A stretch of DNA of 16,547 nt from Abiotrophia sp965245735 (GTDB lineage: Bacteria > Bacillota > Bacilli > Lactobacillales > Aerococcaceae), in assembly GCA_965245735.1 (NCBI GenBank), contig CBDFAX010000036.1:1-16547 (forward strand), written 5' to 3'. The notes beneath the pieces were generated by a model. That model was not told the origin of the DNA, made no database searches, and saw only the letters and a list, made by a program, of their open reading frames with translations. A program made the translations under genes and the position numbers. Positions 13,379-16,547 of the stretch are shown here, piece by piece (position 1 is the first letter of the stretch; each line of letters starts with the position of its first letter).

Positions 13379-15865
13379 TTAGTGACTGGGTAAGATGGGA
13401 ACCAGGTCAATAGCGGGCGCCAAGTATTCCTCAACCTTAGGGCTATAATAACGCGTCCAAACACGTTCATCTAGGAGATAGTAGTCCGCCTTGCAACTAG
13501 AGCTAGCGACCTGAGCCAGCAATTTCTTAAGACGGAAAATCATCTGCGGTAGGGTTAGTTGGTCAAAGGCCTGATTATCTGATAAGCCAAGCACCTGACC
13601 TTGGCCTAAGGTCCGCTCATTGGTCAAGGAGTCAAACGGTAGACGGTCTAAAATCACTAAGAGCTGATCGACTGACAGAGTAAAGGACTCCTCTAGGAAG
13701 AGACGTCTTGGAACAATGACAATGGCCTTGTCATCGGCTTCGGCGCGGCGCTTAATTTTCTTAAGGCTGCCATTTTGCCCTTGACTATAAATCAGGTAGC
13801 CCTCTTCCAACAGGGAACTTTCCCATAGGAGACGGTAGTATGTCTGCGCTTGGGCCTTGTTATTGGCAAGAATGAGGACGTGGCTAGCGCCCTGCTCGGC
13901 CAGATAATCCTTGATAAAGGCTAGCAATTGCTCGGCTTCTTCATAACCCTGGCCTGACTGAGCATAAGCCAATGGCACCTGGAGGGTCAGACTGCTGGCC
14001 TGACTTTGCTCAGGTAGGCTTAAATAAGTGGCCCCCACTTGCCAGAAACGGGCCAGACCATAGCCTAAAGGCTGGTCATACTGGCCGTCCGACAAGAAGG
14101 CAATCTGCCGGTACTGGCTTAACTGAGGCAAGTGCTTGTCTCTCATAATTAAAGGCACCCGGCTAAGGGCCAATTGGTAGATTTGGCCATTGCTGACCTG
14201 GCCTTGAAGTCGGATATAGCTCCCCTCTGACTGCTTGGCTAGTAGTCGACAGGTCGTTGCCAGATGGCGGTAGGTCCGTTTTGCTTTGGCTGCTAATTTG
14301 GCAGTTTTTAACCAGTCCTGTAGTTGCTGTCCTAAAGTCGCCACTTGAGCCATGACGGTCAAATAGCGGGGGCTGCCCTTGACTAGGCAGGCTGTCCACC
14401 AGTCATTACTAGCATTAGCTAAATCACTGGCTTCAAACTCTGCCCGCATACTTTCCAGCAGGTCATAGCTAGTGGCCAGGCAGGACTCGAGCTGAGCTTC
14501 CTCCTGGCCTTGATCTAGTAAGGCCTTAAGCTCTACAAAGAGCTGGCTGGCATCCAGAGTCATGCTTTCTTGGTCCACCAGGCCTTGGTAACTGGCCTCT
14601 AAATCTAGGACCAGGACCCGCGACTGAGCCAAAAAGGCCAGCGGGCTATCAGCGACTTGCTTTAAGGACAGCCAGTCTTTTTGGCTCATCAAAACTAAGT
14701 CTTTGGCTTTAAGCGCCTCCAGGTAACGGTGATAACCCGCCTTCTTACCCGTCTTAGCCACAAAATCATAGCGCCGCATAATCTGACTAATATCCAGTTC
14801 AGAGTTCAATTCATCCAAACAGCCGAACTGGCTGCTCGTCAACCAAACCAAGGCAGCCGCTAAAACAGTAAGCTCCTGTTGGTTGGCCCGGCTTAAATCA
14901 AATTCATGGCAGAATTGGTAGACCGAGGCCATATCGACAAACTGATAGGATGGTCGGTAAATTCCCGCCTCCTGACTGCTGACTTCTTGCCACAGGGCTT
15001 GCCAGTGGCTGATTTGACCCTCATTTTCTAAAACTAGCAGGGCCTTGTTCCCTGCTTGGCGCCAAGCATGGAGTAGAGCCAAAGCCAAGCCTTGATGGTC
15101 TTGACGGGCGTGAGCTTCTAGCACTAAGGGTGATTTATCCTGACCGGCTTCTTGCCAATAGGCTACCGCCGTTCTTTGCTTGGCGTTAATTAGGCTAGCT
15201 TGACTAGCTTGGGATTGACTGTCGTCCTGCCCCTCTGGCCAACTTACTTGGCAATAAAAGCTACTCGCTTGGTTGAGAAATTGGTTGGCTTGATAGGGCA
15301 AAGCCTTAAAAATTGCTTGCAAGGCCAATTTAGTCCCATAGTCTAAATCCGCTGCCTGATGAGCCAAAACATCCAACAAATGGGCCGTCATCCGGGCATC
15401 CCCCAAGGCATCATGGGCGTCTTGGAAGTTCAAGCCAAAGAACTGGCTCAAATCCTGCAAGTTAAACCCCGGTGCCTGTGGCAGGAAGATTTTAGCTAAC
15501 TGGACAGTGTCCAAGGCAGGGGGCTGAAAGTCCAAGCCTTGTTCAGCAAACTTGGCCTGCAAAAAAGTTAAGTCAAAGCCCAGATTGTGGGCCACAAAGA
15601 AACAGTCTTTGAGTCGCTCATACCAGAGGCCTGCCACCTGGCTAAAAGTCGGCGCATCCTGGACCTGGTCTGGTTGAATGCCTGTGATGGCCGTAATATG
15701 AGTGGGAATGTCTCGCTCAGGATTGAGTAACATACTGTGTTGGGCTAGGACTTGTCCATCTTCAATCAGGACAGCCCCAATTTGGATAATTTGATCACCT
15801 TGATCTAGGTGAGAGCCCGTTGTCTCTAAATCGACAACCGCAATTCTTAGTCCTTTAGCTTTCAA
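13379..15865 (-). CDS. dinG: DinG-like protein: intact DEDDh exonuclease fused to a degenerate helicase domain
   Basis: Gram-positive DinG joins a DnaQ-like 3'-5' exonuclease to an XPD-type helicase fold. Here the N-terminal domain (about 5-170) has the full catalytic set: Asp12, Glu14, Asp98, His151 and Asp156 (VVDLETTG, NLGFD, HDALGD). The rest (about 225-815) can be aligned by landmarks to the helicase, for example LLYSQGQNG-like and ILDRLPFDSLTNE segments. Its motifs are gone, however: the Walker A position reads LVLEAHARQDHQG, the DEAH position VLVLDLEAS, the WEG position RLFLEESF and the QxxGRxxR position LLAQVASSS. There are no iron-sulfur cysteines, as usual in this branch. At 828 residues it is somewhat shorter than the B. 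subtilis protein. The start is TTG 15865 with AGGAG 9 nt upstream; an in-frame stop excludes earlier starts. It overlaps cca by 11 nt. Likely a nuclease rather than a helicase, by inference. Confidence 0.88.
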   Translation of the reverse strand: MKAKGLRIAVVDLETTGSHLDQGDQIIQIGAVLIEDGQVLAQHSMLLNPERDIPTHITAITGIQPDQVQDAPTFSQVAGLWYERLKDCFFVAHNLGFDLTFLQAKFAEQGLDFQPPALDTVQLAKIFLPQAPGFNLQDLSQFFGLNFQDAHDALGDARMTAHLLDVLAHQAADLDYGTKLALQAIFKALPYQANQFLNQASSFYCQVSWPEGQDDSQSQASQASLINAKQRTAVAYWQEAGQDKSPLVLEAHARQDHQGLALALLHAWRQAGNKALLVLENEGQISHWQALWQEVSSQEAGIYRPSYQFVDMASVYQFCHEFDLSRANQQELTVLAAALVWLTSSQFGCLDELNSELDISQIMRRYDFVAKTGKKAGYHRYLEALKAKDLVLMSQKDWLSLKQVADSPLAFLAQSRVLVLDLEASYQGLVDQESMTLDASQLFVELKALLDQGQEEAQLESCLATSYDLLESMRAEFEASDLANASNDWWTACLVKGSPRYLTVMAQVATLGQQLQDWLKTAKLAAKAKRTYRHLATTCRLLAKQSEGSYIRLQGQVSNGQIYQLALSRVPLIMRDKHLPQLSQYRQIAFLSDGQYDQPLGYGLARFWQVGATYLSLPEQSQASSLTLQVPLAYAQSGQGYEEAEQLLAFIKDYLAEQGASHVLILANNKAQAQTYYRLLWESSLLEEGYLIYSQGQNGSLKKIKRRAEADDKAIVIVPRRLFLEESFTLSVDQLLVILDRLPFDSLTNERTLGQGQVLGLSDNQAFDQLTLPQMIFRLKKLLAQVASSSCKADYYLLDERVWTRYYSPKVEEYLAPAIDLVPILPSH

Positions 15866-16547
15866 GATAATCAGCTCCTAACACTTGAGCTTGGGCTAAG
15901 AGGTCGGCTGGGTCATTAGCCAAATCCCCCATGACGACCTGGCGCTCTAGCTCCAAAAGTAGGCGACCAAGTCCGGCATTACCCCGACTTAAGCCTAGCA
16001 CCTCCATGACCTTTTGCCCATTAATGGCCAAATCCGACCGACTGGCAAGTGGCAATTGGGCCTTAGCTTGGGTCAGTTGATTAGGGTGAGTCAACCAGGC
16101 TTGATGGTAGGCATAGGTCTCGTAAATAGCCAAAACATGGGCTGGCATCTGATAAAGTTGCCAGGCATCCAGTGGGCCTGCTGCAAAGGCTTGATCCAAG
16201 TCTAATAAGTCGCTGACGTCCTTAATGAAAGGATTGCTGTGCTTCCAGTCACGCAAAAAGGCGCGCGCCTGAGCTGAATCCAAGCCCAAGGCCTTAACTA
16301 AGGCCCACCAAACCAAACGTTCGTCTCGCGCTAGCCCTGCAGCAATTTGAGCAGCTAGGGTCTCATAGACCTGCTGCCAGACAGCTAAGGCATCTACTTG
16401 CTCCATGCCCAATAAATAAGCGCAAAGGCCGGAGTCAGTCAAGGCTTTATAGCTTGTCCCTAGATAATCACCTTGCATGAGCTTGCTGAGTTCAATCCGA
16501 ATGCGCTCAATGGACACATAAGATAAGTTAGGAGCAAGTTGGCCAAT
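15855..16547 (-). CDS. cca: CCA tRNA nucleotidyltransferase, C-terminal 230 residues (runs off right edge)
   Basis: This enzyme adds or repairs the 3' CCA end of tRNAs. The frame is open to the window edge and reads IGQLAPNLSYVSIERIRIEL, the family's conserved helical block after the catalytic head. Body and tail helices follow, and the C-terminus SDLAINGQKVMEVLGLSRGNAGLGRLLLELE is the characteristic tail. The first start codon inside the window (GTG 16517) is internal. The catalytic nucleotidyltransferase domain lies outside the window. Its last codons contain the dinG Shine-Dalgarno and start, so the two are translated together. A cca upstream of dinG matches the Bacillus-type gene neighbourhood. 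Confidence 0.92.
   Translation of the reverse strand: MGQLAPNLSYVSIERIRIELSKLMQGDYLGTSYKALTDSGLCAYLLGMEQVDALAVWQQVYETLAAQIAAGLARDERLVWWALVKALGLDSAQARAFLRDWKHSNPFIKDVSDLLDLDQAFAAGPLDAWQLYQMPAHVLAIYETYAYHQAWLTHPNQLTQAKAQLPLASRSDLAINGQKVMEVLGLSRGNAGLGRLLLELERQVVMGDLANDPADLLAQAQVLGADYLES

Noticed and set aside
14163..14399. 78-codon minus-strand frame inside dinG
   Set aside because: It is in a different frame of the same strand, wholly inside dinG, with no ribosome binding site and no recognisable motif.

Overview
The window looks like a core chromosomal segment of a low-to-moderate GC Gram-positive bacterium (Firmicutes, most likely Lactobacillales). The evidence is strong AGGAGG-type ribosome binding sites, a cca-dinG-ypmB-asnS order that resembles the Bacillus/Lactobacillales arrangement, a streptococcal/clostridial-type single-chain PurL, and a secreted LysM protein. 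An Aerococcaceae-like genus such as Abiotrophia or a relative is my best guess, but that is inference and not firm. I see no mobile element, tRNA, rRNA, CRISPR array or obvious horizontally acquired island.

Layout. Positions 1-6863 (minus strand) hold the front part of a de novo purine operon read purE-purK-purL-purC-purF; purF runs off the left edge. Adjacent genes overlap or nearly touch: 4-nt overlap E/K, 8-nt overlap K/L once the PurL start is corrected, 3-nt gap L/C, 14-nt overlap C/F. It is preceded by an inverted pair of PurBox-like sites and a TATAAT element, with a leader too short for a purine riboswitch. Positions 7012-9160 hold pnp (PNPase) with its terminator, and 9323-9592 hold rpsO (ribosomal protein S15). 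Both have structured leaders: a 20-bp imperfect hairpin ahead of pnp, and a segment complementary to the Shine-Dalgarno/start region ahead of rpsO.

Positions 9963-11369 hold the only plus-strand gene, a secreted LysM protein with a long Pro/Gln-rich linker and a C-terminal domain carrying HxxGxAxD and HVH signatures, probably a peptidoglycan hydrolase. It ends at its own terminator and then at a perfect 42-bp palindrome shared with the convergent asnS. Positions 11486-16547 (minus strand) hold cca (C-terminal part only), dinG, ypmB/tseB and asnS.

The most unusual gene is dinG. Its N-terminal DEDDh exonuclease residues are all present, but every helicase motif I could locate (Walker A, DEAH box, WEG, QxxGRxxR) is eroded, so it reads as an exonuclease joined to a dead helicase fold. 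Several start codons were re-chosen from ribosome binding sites (purL TTG, asnS, ypmB, rpsO, the LysM gene). I did not find a wholly new multi-gene system; the points worth checking are the dinG degeneration, the rpsO and pnp leaders, the PurBox pair, the PurF Fe-S ligand substitution and the LysM/LAS-like hydrolase.
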